Source: Deltaproteobacteria bacterium
Lineage (GTDB): Bacteria; Desulfobacterota; Desulfarculia; Adiutricales; Adiutricaceae
Reading direction: 5' to 3'
Assembly (NCBI GenBank): GCA_031264185.1
Contig: JAISEL010000011.1
Coordinates: forward strand, 1 to 51,239
Length of the DNA: 51,239 nucleotides
Shown: one piece after another, positions 25,953 through 34,735 of the stretch
How the letters are laid out: each line of letters starts with the position of its first letter
Numbering within the stretch: position 1 is the first letter of the stretch
The notes under the pieces: model-generated
What the model saw: only the letters and a program-made list of their open reading frames with translations
What the model was told of the DNA's origin: nothing
The model's database searches: none
Position numbers and translations under genes: made by a program

Positions 25953-27440
25953 ATGGACACAAGTCAAAATGTGCCGGATTCTGATATTTGTGTTTTAAAC
26001 AGTCTGGTTTCTGACTCCTCTGAGTCTTCCGGGCCAGACTCTGACCAGATACCTGTTTCCGGCAGCAGACCTCAACCGACTGATTTGTGGGAATTGGTCA
26101 AAGCTGAACTGGCCCGGTCTTTGGCCCCCAGTGTTTTCAAAGTCTGGATAAAACCTCTCCAAGCCAAATGCCAGGACCAGACTGTCATTGTGGAAGTTCC
26201 CAATCAGTTTTTTCTTAAATGGGTTCAGGAGCATTACGAAAGTAAAATTCTGGCCCTGTTTGCCCGCGAATGCCAGAAAAACGGCTGTGAAGAAATCAGT
26301 TTCGAACTGGTTCTGCCTCCTCCGCCAACCAGCCCCCCCCCGGCTCCAGCACCTCAGGAGACCGGCATTGTCCGTTCGGTTCCGGCCCAGAGAACTATCT
26401 GGCAGACCCAGGGGCCTTTAAGGATTAACCCGGACTTTACTTTCAAAAACTTTGTTCCCGGCAACCCCAACCGTCTGGCTTTCGAGGCGGCCCAAGCTTT
26501 TGCCCGGGGCGAAAACCTGGGCACTGACATTCTGTTTTTTAACGCCGATCACGGTCTGGGCAAATCCCACCTGGTTCAGGCTTTAGCTCAGAAATCGCTG
26601 GCTCAGAATCCGGAACTTAACATTTATTATCTATCAGCCGAAGAATTCACCTCTGAGATGGTCTGTTCCCTCAAAAACCAGCAGATGGACGATTTTAAGC
26701 TCAAGTACCGCAAAGACTGCGATATTCTGATGCTGGAAGAGGTGTGTTTTCTGGCCGGAAAACCCAAAATCCAGGAAGAGTTTAACTACACTCTGGAACT
26801 GCTTCTGAACCACGGCAAAAAAATCGTTCTGACTTCGACCAAAGAACCTAAATTCCTGGGGAAGGGCTTAAGCGAACAGCTTAAAAGCAAGATGAACTCA
26901 GCTCTTCTGGCCCGCATCAACCCCCCGGACTTTGAAACCCGCCTGGCTATTCTGCACCGGAAAGCAGACAAAACCGGACTTAAGCTGGACCGCCAGATCC
27001 TGGAGTTCATAGCCGACAACATTCAAAACGATGTCCGCCTTCTGGAAGGCTGCTTAGTGACCCTTTCGGCCAAAAGCCGTTTTTTAAACCAGCCCGTCAG
27101 CCTGGAGATGGCCAGAGAGTGCCTGTCCTTTGTTCAGGATACGGCTGATGACGACCTCTCCGCCGGTAAAATCATTCAGCTGGTCTGCCTGAACTACCAT
27201 TTAGGGGAATCGGAAATCACCTCAGTTTCCCGCCGCCGGCAGCTGAACGAAGCCAGAGCCATGGGCATGTTTTTACTTCGGACTCTGACCAGCAAGACCT
27301 TGGAAGAGATTGGAGCCTGTTTTCACCGCTCCCATTCCACTACCCTCTACACCATTAAACAGGTGGAGTCGCGCCTGAAAAAGGACAGCAAGCTTAAAGA
27401 GCTGGTTAATTATCTGACCAACCAGCTGGTTCAGGGTTAA
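25953..27440 (+). CDS. dnaA: divergent replication initiator DnaA
   Basis: From the ATG at 25953 the protein has 495 residues (a TTG at 25926 is possible but lacks a better ribosome binding site). Domain I is DLWELVKAELARSLAPSVFKVWIKPL, followed by a Pro-rich linker and the AAA+ domain with a P-loop HGLGKSH (200-206), then the DNA-binding domain. Several canonical residues differ: Walker B is LMLEEV (260-264), the box VII arginines are replaced (EQLKSKM, 308-314), and the box-recognition helix reads FHRSHSTTL (457-465) instead of FGGRDHTTV. I recall similar changes in Desulfovibrio DnaA, so it may be the main initiator of this lineage or a paralogue. hisC follows after 17 bases. Confidence 0.85.
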   Translation: MDTSQNVPDSDICVLNSLVSDSSESSGPDSDQIPVSGSRPQPTDLWELVKAELARSLAPSVFKVWIKPLQAKCQDQTVIVEVPNQFFLKWVQEHYESKILALFARECQKNGCEEISFELVLPPPPTSPPPAPAPQETGIVRSVPAQRTIWQTQGPLRINPDFTFKNFVPGNPNRLAFEAAQAFARGENLGTDILFFNADHGLGKSHLVQALAQKSLAQNPELNIYYLSAEEFTSEMVCSLKNQQMDDFKLKYRKDCDILMLEEVCFLAGKPKIQEEFNYTLELLLNHGKKIVLTSTKEPKFLGKGLSEQLKSKMNSALLARINPPDFETRLAILHRKADKTGLKLDRQILEFIADNIQNDVRLLEGCLVTLSAKSRFLNQPVSLEMARECLSFVQDTADDDLSAGKIIQLVCLNYHLGESEITSVSRRRQLNEARAMGMFLLRTLTSKTLEEIGACFHRSHSTTLYTIKQVESRLKKDSKLKELVNYLTNQLVQG

Positions 27441-27457
27441 AACCGGGAGTATTTTTC

Positions 27458-28552
27458 TTGAAAGTTTTGGATTTAGTGCCTCAGTGCATCAGAAGTCTGC
27501 CGAACTATGTCCCAGGCCGGCTGATGGAGGATGTAGCCGAGGCCATGGGTCTCAGCCGGGTCATCAAGCTGGCCTCCAATGAAAGCTGCCTGGGGCCGTC
27601 GCCTAAAGCCATGGCGGCCATTAAGGACGCTCTGCCCGGTTTAGGCCGTTACGGAGACGCCGACTCCCGGCGTCTCCGGCTGGCTTTAAGCGAGCATCTG
27701 GGCATCGATCCTGAGTATATCCTGGCCGGAAACGGCTCTTCCGAATTTCTGGTCCTCATGTCCCACGCCCTTCTGGGTCCGGGGCTGTCGGCCGTCATGT
27801 CCCGGCCCAGTTTCATTCTTTACGCCTCCAATGCCCAGGCCACCGGCGCCGATGTTTTTGAAGTGCCGGTGACCGATAAATTCGGGCACGATCTGCCGGC
27901 TATGCTGGCCAAAGCCGACTCCGCCACCCGCTTAGTTTTTCTGGACAACCCTCTGAATCCGACCGGAGCCTGGCTTACGGCCGGAGAGATAGATGATTTT
28001 CTGGCTGAACTGCCGGAGACATCCATTTTAATCCTGGACGAGGCCTACACTGATTTCAGCCGCCAGGCCAGGCCGGATTACCGGAAACTGCTGGCCGCCG
28101 GCCGGGTGGCGGTCTTAAGGACTTTTTCTAAAATCTACGGCCTGGCCGGTCTGAGAGCGGCTTACCTTTTAGCCGACCCGGATCTTATCAGTTCGCTCAA
28201 CAAAATCAGGCAGCCGTTCAACTTGAATCTTCTGGCCCAAGCCGGCGCTCAGGCCGCTTTAAACGACAGGGATCATCTGACAAATACCCTTAAGGCCACC
28301 TGGGCCAGTCTGGACTGTCTGAGAGCCGAACTGCCGGCCTTAGGGCTGCCGGTTCACCCCACCGAGGCCAACTTTATCATGGCCGGCCCCGTATCCATGG
28401 GAGCCGAGGCTCTGGAGGCCGCCCTTCTGCGCCACGGCATAATTATCAGGTCCCTCAGCTCCTTCGGTCTGACCGGCCATGTCCGCATCACCGGCGGCCG
28501 GCCTGCGGAAAATGAAGCCTTAATCAAGGCCTTAAGGAAAATTCTGGCTTAG
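27458..28552 (+). CDS. hisC: histidinol-phosphate aminotransferase
   Basis: This 364-residue PLP-dependent class I/II aminotransferase has the PLP lysine in TFSKIYGLAGLRAAY, the LASNESCLGPSPKA N-terminal motif, DNPLNPTG and LDEAYTDF, and C-terminal VRITGGRPAEN. The HisC assignment follows from N-terminal VPGRLMEDV and GLAGLRAAY. It catalyses the transamination of imidazole-acetol phosphate in histidine synthesis. The TTG start at 27458 is preceded by GGGAG at a good distance. It probably shares a transcript with dnaA. Confidence 0.9.
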   Translation: MKVLDLVPQCIRSLPNYVPGRLMEDVAEAMGLSRVIKLASNESCLGPSPKAMAAIKDALPGLGRYGDADSRRLRLALSEHLGIDPEYILAGNGSSEFLVLMSHALLGPGLSAVMSRPSFILYASNAQATGADVFEVPVTDKFGHDLPAMLAKADSATRLVFLDNPLNPTGAWLTAGEIDDFLAELPETSILILDEAYTDFSRQARPDYRKLLAAGRVAVLRTFSKIYGLAGLRAAYLLADPDLISSLNKIRQPFNLNLLAQAGAQAALNDRDHLTNTLKATWASLDCLRAELPALGLPVHPTEANFIMAGPVSMGAEALEAALLRHGIIIRSLSSFGLTGHVRITGGRPAENEALIKALRKILA

Positions 28553-28596
28553 GCGCTTCCCGATACCGGCTCCGGCTCCCGGATGTCTGGACATTT

Positions 28597-28646
28597 ATAG
28601 GTTCCTGGGGTATATTGCCCGTGTCCGGAACCTATTTTTATTTTTC
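28597..28646 (+). terminator. intrinsic terminator after hisC
   Basis: ATAGGTTCC (28597-28605) pairs with GGAACCTAT (28627-28635), with inner pairing of GGG and CCC, and is followed by TTTTATTTTT. It lies about 45 bases after the hisC stop. Confidence 0.8.
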
Positions 28647-28897
28647 CGCCTGACTAAAAGAGCCGGAACCTGCTCTTAAACAACGGCTTTAATTAAGCTG
28701 AAGGCTTTTCCTGTTTAAAAGCAATGCTGCCAGAGAACCCGGATTCATCAAGTTATGTTCAGAAAGTAAAAAGCTAGTTTCGCCTTAAATTTTAGAGTAA
28801 GGATTTTATTTTCATCAATATTTTCAGTTTATGTTTCTGTAATACTCATCTCTCCCAAAATACACTCTTTTTTTGGACCCCCTCCGGAGGTTTTTTC

Positions 28898-30514
28898 ATG
28901 GCCAAAAACGTTTTCATCGCTTCAACCGACCCATCGGCCGATAAAAGTAGTCTGGTCAAAGCCTTTCTGGCCTACTGCCAGACTCATGGCAGCCGTCCCG
29001 GCTTCTTTCAGACCATCACAACCAATCCTGACAACCCCAAATTCAAGGAGCTGGCCGGTCAGTTAGGGCTGGAGCCCCGGGATCTCTACGGCTTAACCGC
29101 CGCCGAAGCCGTCAGCCTCCTCAATTCCGGCAAAAAAGCCTCCCTGATAGAAGAAATTCTGGCCCGCTACAGCAAACTGGCCGGAAAATTCGAGTTTGTC
29201 CTGATTGAAGGCGGAGATCCCGATCCTCTGGCGGCTTTTGAACTCCAGGGTTTAGGCGGAACCCTGGCCGCTAACCTGGCCGCTCCGGTTCTGGTCCTGT
29301 CCGGCGGCGGACCGGCTCTGGCCGCTTCCGGAGCCCGAATTTTTCTGGAACGCCAGGCTGAAGTCTTAGGCGTTATTCTGGTGGACAAAGGCCAGGAAAG
29401 CGAGGCGGCGGCCGTTGATGTTCTGAAAAACACCGAAGTCAAAGCGGTTAAATCAGCCGATCTGGACAGGATCCCGGCTGAATGGGCGCCGAAAATCCTG
29501 GCCTTTTCCCCCAAAGTCGTCACCCCCAAACGCTTTGAGTACGACTTAATTGAAAGGGCCAGATCCAATAAGAAAAAAATAGTCCTGCCCGAGGGCGACG
29601 ACGACCGGATTCTGGCGGCGGCCGATGACATTCTGCGGCGGGAATTCGCCGATCTGGTCATTTTAGGCGACATAAGCGCCATTAAAAAGAAGGCTCAGGA
29701 GCTGGGCTTAAAGCATCTGGACAAAGCCGAGCTGGTGGATATCAGGACCGCTCCTTTCCGCAAAGACCTGGTGGATCAGTTCTATGAGCTGAGAAAAGCC
29801 AAAGGCGTCACCCCGGAAAAGGCCGAAGCCCAGCTTAATGACCGGAACTGGTTCGCCACCATGATGGTCAAAGCCAAAAAAGCCGACGGCATGGTCTCCG
29901 GCGCAGCCGGCACCACGGCCGACACCATCAGACCGGCGCTTTCCATCATTAAGACCAAACCCGGCTGCTCCATCGCCAGTTCCGTTTTTCTTATGTGCAT
30001 GGCGGACAAGGTTCTGGTTTTCGGCGACTGCGCCATTAACCCTAATCCCAATCCTCAGCAGCTGGCCGAAATCGCCGTTATCTCCGCTCAGACGGCCAGG
30101 GCTTTCGGCGTTGAGCCCAAAGTTGCCATGCTAAGTTACTCCACCGGGGCTTCCGGAACCGGACCGGATGTGGATGCGGTTTTGGAAGCCACTAAACTGG
30201 CTCAGGAATCCGCGCCCAGGCTCTATCCGGATCTGCCTCTGGACGGCCCCATGCAGTTTGACGCGGCCTTGGATCCCAAAACCGCCAAAGGCAAAATGCC
30301 CGCTTCCAAAGTGGCCGGCCAAGCCACTGTGCTGGTCTTCCCCAGCCTCAACGCCGGCAACATCGGCTACAAAGCCGTGCAGAGGACTTCCGGAGCCGTA
30401 GCGGTCGGTCCCATCATTCAGGGCCTGAACGCTCCGGTCAATGATCTCTCCCGGGGCTGCACTGTGCCGGATATCATTAACACCGTAGCCATCACTGCGG
30501 TTCAGGCTCAATAG
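28898..30514 (+). CDS. pta: phosphate acetyltransferase, shortened type
   Basis: The C-terminal 330 or so residues are a standard phosphotransacetylase domain (KKIVLPEGDDDRIL, VSGAAGTTADTIRPAL, AMLSYSTGASGTGPDVD, NIGYKAVQRTSGAVAVGPIIQGLNAPVNDLSRG). It interconverts acetyl-CoA and acetyl phosphate. The N-terminal 200 residues resemble the P-loop (CobQ/BioD-like) domain of long Pta proteins, but the P-loop is degenerate (ASTDPSADKSSL). The central DRTGG domain of the 700-residue type is missing; total length is 538. A strong CTCCGGAGG ribosome binding site precedes the ATG. No ackA is adjacent. Confidence 0.92.
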   Translation: MAKNVFIASTDPSADKSSLVKAFLAYCQTHGSRPGFFQTITTNPDNPKFKELAGQLGLEPRDLYGLTAAEAVSLLNSGKKASLIEEILARYSKLAGKFEFVLIEGGDPDPLAAFELQGLGGTLAANLAAPVLVLSGGGPALAASGARIFLERQAEVLGVILVDKGQESEAAAVDVLKNTEVKAVKSADLDRIPAEWAPKILAFSPKVVTPKRFEYDLIERARSNKKKIVLPEGDDDRILAAADDILRREFADLVILGDISAIKKKAQELGLKHLDKAELVDIRTAPFRKDLVDQFYELRKAKGVTPEKAEAQLNDRNWFATMMVKAKKADGMVSGAAGTTADTIRPALSIIKTKPGCSIASSVFLMCMADKVLVFGDCAINPNPNPQQLAEIAVISAQTARAFGVEPKVAMLSYSTGASGTGPDVDAVLEATKLAQESAPRLYPDLPLDGPMQFDAALDPKTAKGKMPASKVAGQATVLVFPSLNAGNIGYKAVQRTSGAVAVGPIIQGLNAPVNDLSRGCTVPDIINTVAITAVQAQ

Positions 30515-30530
30515 CTGAAGGCGCCGCTTT

Positions 30531-31334
30531 ATGACCTGCGAGGTGGGGTTTTTAGGCTTCGGCCGGATGGCTCAGGCAATTTCCGAAGGCCTTAACAAAT
30601 CCGGCAAGATGCCGTACAGCCGTCAGGCGGCCAGCGCTCTGCGGACAGACAAGCTCCAGTCCCTGGCCGACACCCGGGGATTTGTGGTGGCGGTCGATAA
30701 CCGGAACTTACTGTCCCTGAGTCCGGCTGTCATTATCGCCGTCAAACCCCACCAGGTCCAGAACGCCTTAGCCAAGGCCGGTCCGGCCGTTCGCGGCCAG
30801 CTTTTTATCTCCATTGCCGCCGGGATCTCTTTAGCCGAGCTTCAGGCCTGGCTGCCGGACGGAACCAGAGTAATCCGAGTCATTCCCAATCTCCCGGCCC
30901 AGGTGGGCCGGGGGCTGACTCTGGTCTGCGCTCCGGAAGGAACCAGACCGGATGATTTGAAACTGACCCGTTATATATTTGAGTCAGTGGGCACGGTCAC
31001 TGAACTGCCCGAAAGCCTCTTCGACGAAGGCACGGCCGTCAGCGGCTCCGGTCCGGCTTATTTTTTTCTGGTCATGGAAGCCATGGTCCGGGGAGCTGTC
31101 CGGTTAGGACTGCCATGGGACCTGGCTAAAAAAATGGTTCTCCAGACAGCCAGGGGCGCAGCCGAGACGGCTTTGGTCAAAGATGATCTTTCTTTAGCCG
31201 ATTTGCGGGATCAGGTCACCTCACCCGGAGGGACCACGGCCGAAGCCCTGTATGTTCTGGAACAGGGAGGTCTGACGGCTCTTTTTCAGGAAGCCCTGGA
31301 AGCCGCCTCGGTTAAGGCCAAAAAACTGAAGTAA
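30531..31334 (+). CDS. proC: pyrroline-5-carboxylate reductase
   Basis: This 267-residue protein has an N-terminal Rossmann motif (VGFLGFGRMAQAI) and the ProC signature near the C-terminus (TAVSGSGPAYFFLVMEAM, then DLRDQVTSPGGTTAEALYVLEQGG). It reduces pyrroline-5-carboxylate to proline. The start at 30531 is 16 bases after pta, so the two are probably co-transcribed. Confidence 0.95.
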   Translation: MTCEVGFLGFGRMAQAISEGLNKSGKMPYSRQAASALRTDKLQSLADTRGFVVAVDNRNLLSLSPAVIIAVKPHQVQNALAKAGPAVRGQLFISIAAGISLAELQAWLPDGTRVIRVIPNLPAQVGRGLTLVCAPEGTRPDDLKLTRYIFESVGTVTELPESLFDEGTAVSGSGPAYFFLVMEAMVRGAVRLGLPWDLAKKMVLQTARGAAETALVKDDLSLADLRDQVTSPGGTTAEALYVLEQGGLTALFQEALEAASVKAKKLK

Positions 31335-31360
31335 TCCGAAACGAAAAACAGGCTTTATTT

Positions 31361-31573
31361 ATGAACTGCCCCCGCCCCCAGACTTCGGCGAACCTCTTTT
31401 CCGTGGACCGCCTCCACTGCTTCGGCCATTTTGATCTGCAGGATTCGGTCTGCTTCAACTGCTGCGCTCTGGCCATAACCTGCGTGATCATTAAGAATAA
31501 CTTCCTGAAAAACGAAATTCCGGAAGAGGATCCGGCTTCGATCATGCCTTTAAATTGGATTGATTTTGTTTAG
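31361..31573 (+). CDS. small cysteine-rich protein, unknown function
   Basis: A 70-residue ORF, 26 bases after proC, with six cysteines. Residues 20-41 have the spacing C-x10-C-x2-C-C-x5-C within CFGHFDLQDSVC, a pattern typical of small metal-binding (zinc or iron-sulphur) motifs. I recall similar CFGxFD motifs in small bacterial and phage proteins but cannot name a family. It overlaps the next gene's start by 14 bases. Its place and dense Cys pattern support coding; the function is unknown. Confidence 0.55.
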   Translation: MNCPRPQTSANLFSVDRLHCFGHFDLQDSVCFNCCALAITCVIIKNNFLKNEIPEEDPASIMPLNWIDFV

Positions 31574-32432
31574 ACTGCCGCTCATCTGGGCTCTGGCCGT
31601 TTTGCTGCTCACAGCCTGCGCCCCCAGCGCAGCCCAGCGCTGGGCCGATGAAGTCCAGCGCTCCTATGCCCGTGGGTTCAGGCCCTTAGACCTCTACGCC
31701 CCCCCTTTTCACCTGTCCGGTCTGCTGAAAGGCCAGAAAAACAGCGACCTGGTAGTTTATCTGGAAGGTGACGGCCGGGCCATCATTCACGGTCAGCCCT
31801 CTTCCGATCCCACCCCCAGGGAGGCTCAGAGCCTGCAGCTGGCCTTATTGGATCCCGATCCCTGCGTTCTTTATCTGGCCAGGGTCGGTCAGTTTCAGCC
31901 TAATTACGCCAACCGGGACAATGAAGCCTACTGGTCCGACAAAAGACTGTCCGAAGAAGTGGTGGCCGCCGCCAGTTCGGCGATTGAGCAGGTTAAAATC
32001 ATGGTCGGCGCCGCCAGACTTCATCTGATCGGCTACTCCGGCGGCGGCGGCCTGGCGGTTTTAGTGGCCGAAAGACGCCTGGATGTGGCCAGCATTGTGA
32101 CTGTGGCCGGACTTCTGGATACGGACTGGTGGGTTCAGAACCGGGGCTGGCGGCCTTTAGACGGCTCATTAAATCCCATTAAAGAGGCCTGGGCCACTTC
32201 CTTTGTGCCTCAGCTCCATATTTTCGGGCAGAAGGATCAGATAATCCCTTCGGAAATGTCGGCCCGTTTCCTGAGAGCCGCCAAATTTACCAAGATTGAC
32301 CGTTTGGCCCAGAATAATGACCACTACAGCGGCTGGACCAAAGCCTGGCCTGACCTTCTGGCCAAGTATGTTATGCCTTTAAGAAAAGAAGCTTCCCAGC
32401 CTCTGAAGCAGGCCGCCGGATCACCGCTCTGA
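31560..32432 (+). CDS. lipoprotein of the alpha/beta-hydrolase type
   Basis: This 290-residue protein has a lipoprotein signal with lipobox LTAC (Cys20). The rest resembles an alpha/beta hydrolase: the nucleophile elbow GYSGGGG (Ser in GxSxG), an acid candidate in FGQKDQIIP, and a His in NNDHYSGW. It is likely an envelope esterase or lipase-like enzyme; the substrate is unknown. The start is a TTG at 31560, chosen because it gives a complete signal peptide. Confidence 0.75.
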   Translation: MILFRLPLIWALAVLLLTACAPSAAQRWADEVQRSYARGFRPLDLYAPPFHLSGLLKGQKNSDLVVYLEGDGRAIIHGQPSSDPTPREAQSLQLALLDPDPCVLYLARVGQFQPNYANRDNEAYWSDKRLSEEVVAAASSAIEQVKIMVGAARLHLIGYSGGGGLAVLVAERRLDVASIVTVAGLLDTDWWVQNRGWRPLDGSLNPIKEAWATSFVPQLHIFGQKDQIIPSEMSARFLRAAKFTKIDRLAQNNDHYSGWTKAWPDLLAKYVMPLRKEASQPLKQAAGSPL

Positions 32433-32846
32433 TTTCCGGCTGTTCCTGACTGGCTGAGCCGCCAGTTCCTCACATCCCGTTTCAGTAAACGTTCCCGGCT
32501 TCAGCTTTAAGCGCTAAAATCAGAAATGCAGACCCTTGACCGGTACAGGGGGCAGCGGGTCAGCAGGGACTGCGGACATAATCAAACGCTATTTTTCGGC
32601 CGGCCGGCCTGTTTACAGACTCTGACCTGAGCGCCTGAGCTGTCTGATACTGCTTATCCCAGCCTTCACTGTCTCAGCCGAGTTCAGCTTCCCTGATTGT
32701 CCGGATTTCAGGAATCAGCCCGGCTAAGGAAGTTATGTTACAATTATTTAATATGCTCGTTAAAAACCTGGATGAACAGGCCCGCCAAAGTTCAAGCGCT
32801 TTTAAAATTAAGCGCCTTTTCTGCCGTACTGTGAGGCATTACGACT

Positions 32847-34563
32847 ATGAATCCGATAAAAAAATTCAACATAATCGGGCCATGCCTGCCGTCAAAGCAC
32901 TATATGCTTCCGGTCCTCCCCCGTCTTCCCGGCATAATGAAAATGATAGACAATGAAAATTATTTTATCATTCATGCTCCTCGGCAGTCCGGCAAAACCA
33001 CTTTCATAAAAACCCTGGCCAGTAAAATTAACTCTGACGGCAATTATTATGCCTTGTTCTGCTCTCTGGCCTCTTTAAGGGGCACAGCAGATACAAAAAA
33101 AGCTATGGACTCCATTGCCGATTTAATCAATGTTGCCCTAAAAAAATCCCATATCCATCCTTTAAAGGTCCTGGCCTTCCCTGATGACGCCATTCCCGAA
33201 TCAGGCGAAGCGGTAAAAATCGGAATAATGCTCAACCGCCTGAGTGTCAGCCTGGACAGGGACCTGACTGTTTTTTTTCGATGAGGCCGATTGCCTGACC
33301 GGACCGCCTCTGCTCAATTTTTTGAGCCAAATAAGAGACGGGTTTATAGATCGCTTTGATTCTCCTGAAAGCAAATTTCCCCGTTCTTTGGCCCTAGTCG
33401 GCATGCGGAACATCCGGGACTATCTGACCTCAGATCACCCGGAGGCCAAAGACGAGCACCTAGCCAGCCCTTTTAACATTGTGGCCGAACGATTCACTCT
33501 GGCCAATTTTACCGAGACCGAAACAGGCGGCCTCTACCGCCAGCATACCGAAGCCACTGGACAGGTATTTACAGACACGGCCGTGGAGCGCGCCTGGCAT
33601 TGGGCCGAAGGCCAGCCCTGGCTGGTTAACGCTCTGGCTCATGAGATCTTAACCAGGCAGCCGGCCGGAAATTTTTCCAAAACCATCACGGAAACCGACT
33701 TTGACCGGGCCGCCCGGACCCTCATTAAACGGCATGACACACATCTGGATTCCCTTGAGAACAGGTTAGGTGAAGCCAGGATCAGAAGGGTCATGGAGGC
33801 GGTCGTAATCGGCGCCGATTCTTTTCCCAGGGAAATTTCCAGAGACGACCGCCGCTATGTTCTGGAACTGGGACTGCTGAAAGAAAGCCCCGCTGAGAGC
33901 CAAACATATCAGCCGGCCAACCCTATCTATCAGGAAGTGATCCTAAGGGCTCTGACCGCCAAACTTCAGGAAAATATACCCGGCGAGTACATACTGAGAG
34001 CCAGGCAGTGGGTTGACGGAACAAAAGTGAATATGAAAGGCCTGGTGGAATCATTCCGGCAGTACTGGATGGAAAACTGTGAAATTGTAACTGATAATTA
34101 CGATATTGACAGCTCATTGTACGAAAGCATAGACGAAGAATTAAAAAAGGCTAAAGTTATTGGCAGGACAGATGATCTCGCCAGGCAGATAACTAACAGA
34201 ATTACAAACAATCTGCGCAATCTGGTTGATGAAGCTTTGGCTCACTTGGTTTTCTACGCCTTTTTGCAGCGAGTCATTAACGGCGGAGCCGATTTTCTCC
34301 AGCGGGAATACCCCTTAGGCAGATCGAGGTCGGATATCTGCGTCAGCTACCGTGGAAAGCGCTATCCGGTGGAACTGAAGATCAAAGGAAACTTATCTCT
34401 TGAAAAAAGCATGAAGCAGCTTTCCGGGTATATGGACAAATGCGGAGCTGACGAAGGCTGGCTGATAGTTTTCGACCGGAACTTTAAAAAGCCCTGGAAA
34501 GAGAAAATATCCTGGGAGACCAAAAAATATAAGGCTCTGACCATACACGCAGCAGGCTGCTGA
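32847..34563 (+). pseudogene. AAA-like ATPase with C-terminal PD-(D/E)XK nuclease domain, one frameshift
   Basis: Read through one frameshift, the gene would encode about 571 residues. The N-terminal ATPase has a P-loop (APRQSGKTT) and a Walker B-type FFDEADCL. The C-terminal part looks like a PD-(D/E)XK nuclease fold (GRSRSDICVSYRGKRYPVELKIKG, with D and ExK). The frame breaks in a run of eight T at 33271-33278, between TVFF and DEADC; the neighbouring copy has seven T and stays in frame. This could be a recent mutation, a phase-variable run, transcriptional slippage or a base-calling error. Such proteins are common in mobile or selfish contexts; function unknown. Confidence 0.75.
33271..33278 (+). 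repeat. T8 run at the frameshift
   Basis: Eight T where seven restore the frame (7 T in the second copy at 35474-35480). The coding frame on both sides is clearly conserved. Confidence 0.85.
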
Positions 34564-34735
34564 AAACAGACTCATAATAACCTCTGGGGATGGCTGTAAC
34601 TGTAAGCAGGCCAAACCGGCCGGAGGATTTTATGACATTGGCTTTATACGGAAACAATCCGCTCTGAAGCCCCGGAAAACCAAGCTGAAACGGTATATAA
34701 TTTTTCTGAACCCGGAATTTTTATCATACATTAAC

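Larger units (their letters stand above)
32497..34735 (+). repeat. 2.2 kb tandem duplication, left copy
   Basis: The sequence starting GGCTTCAGCTTTA at 32497 recurs at 34736, and the leaders, coding regions and tails of the two units remain similar throughout. The left copy carries the less damaged AAA ATPase/PD-(D/E)XK gene. Similar flanks such as GCAGCGGGTCAGC and CTGACCTGAGCGCCTGAGC show that non-coding parts were duplicated too. Confidence 0.85.
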
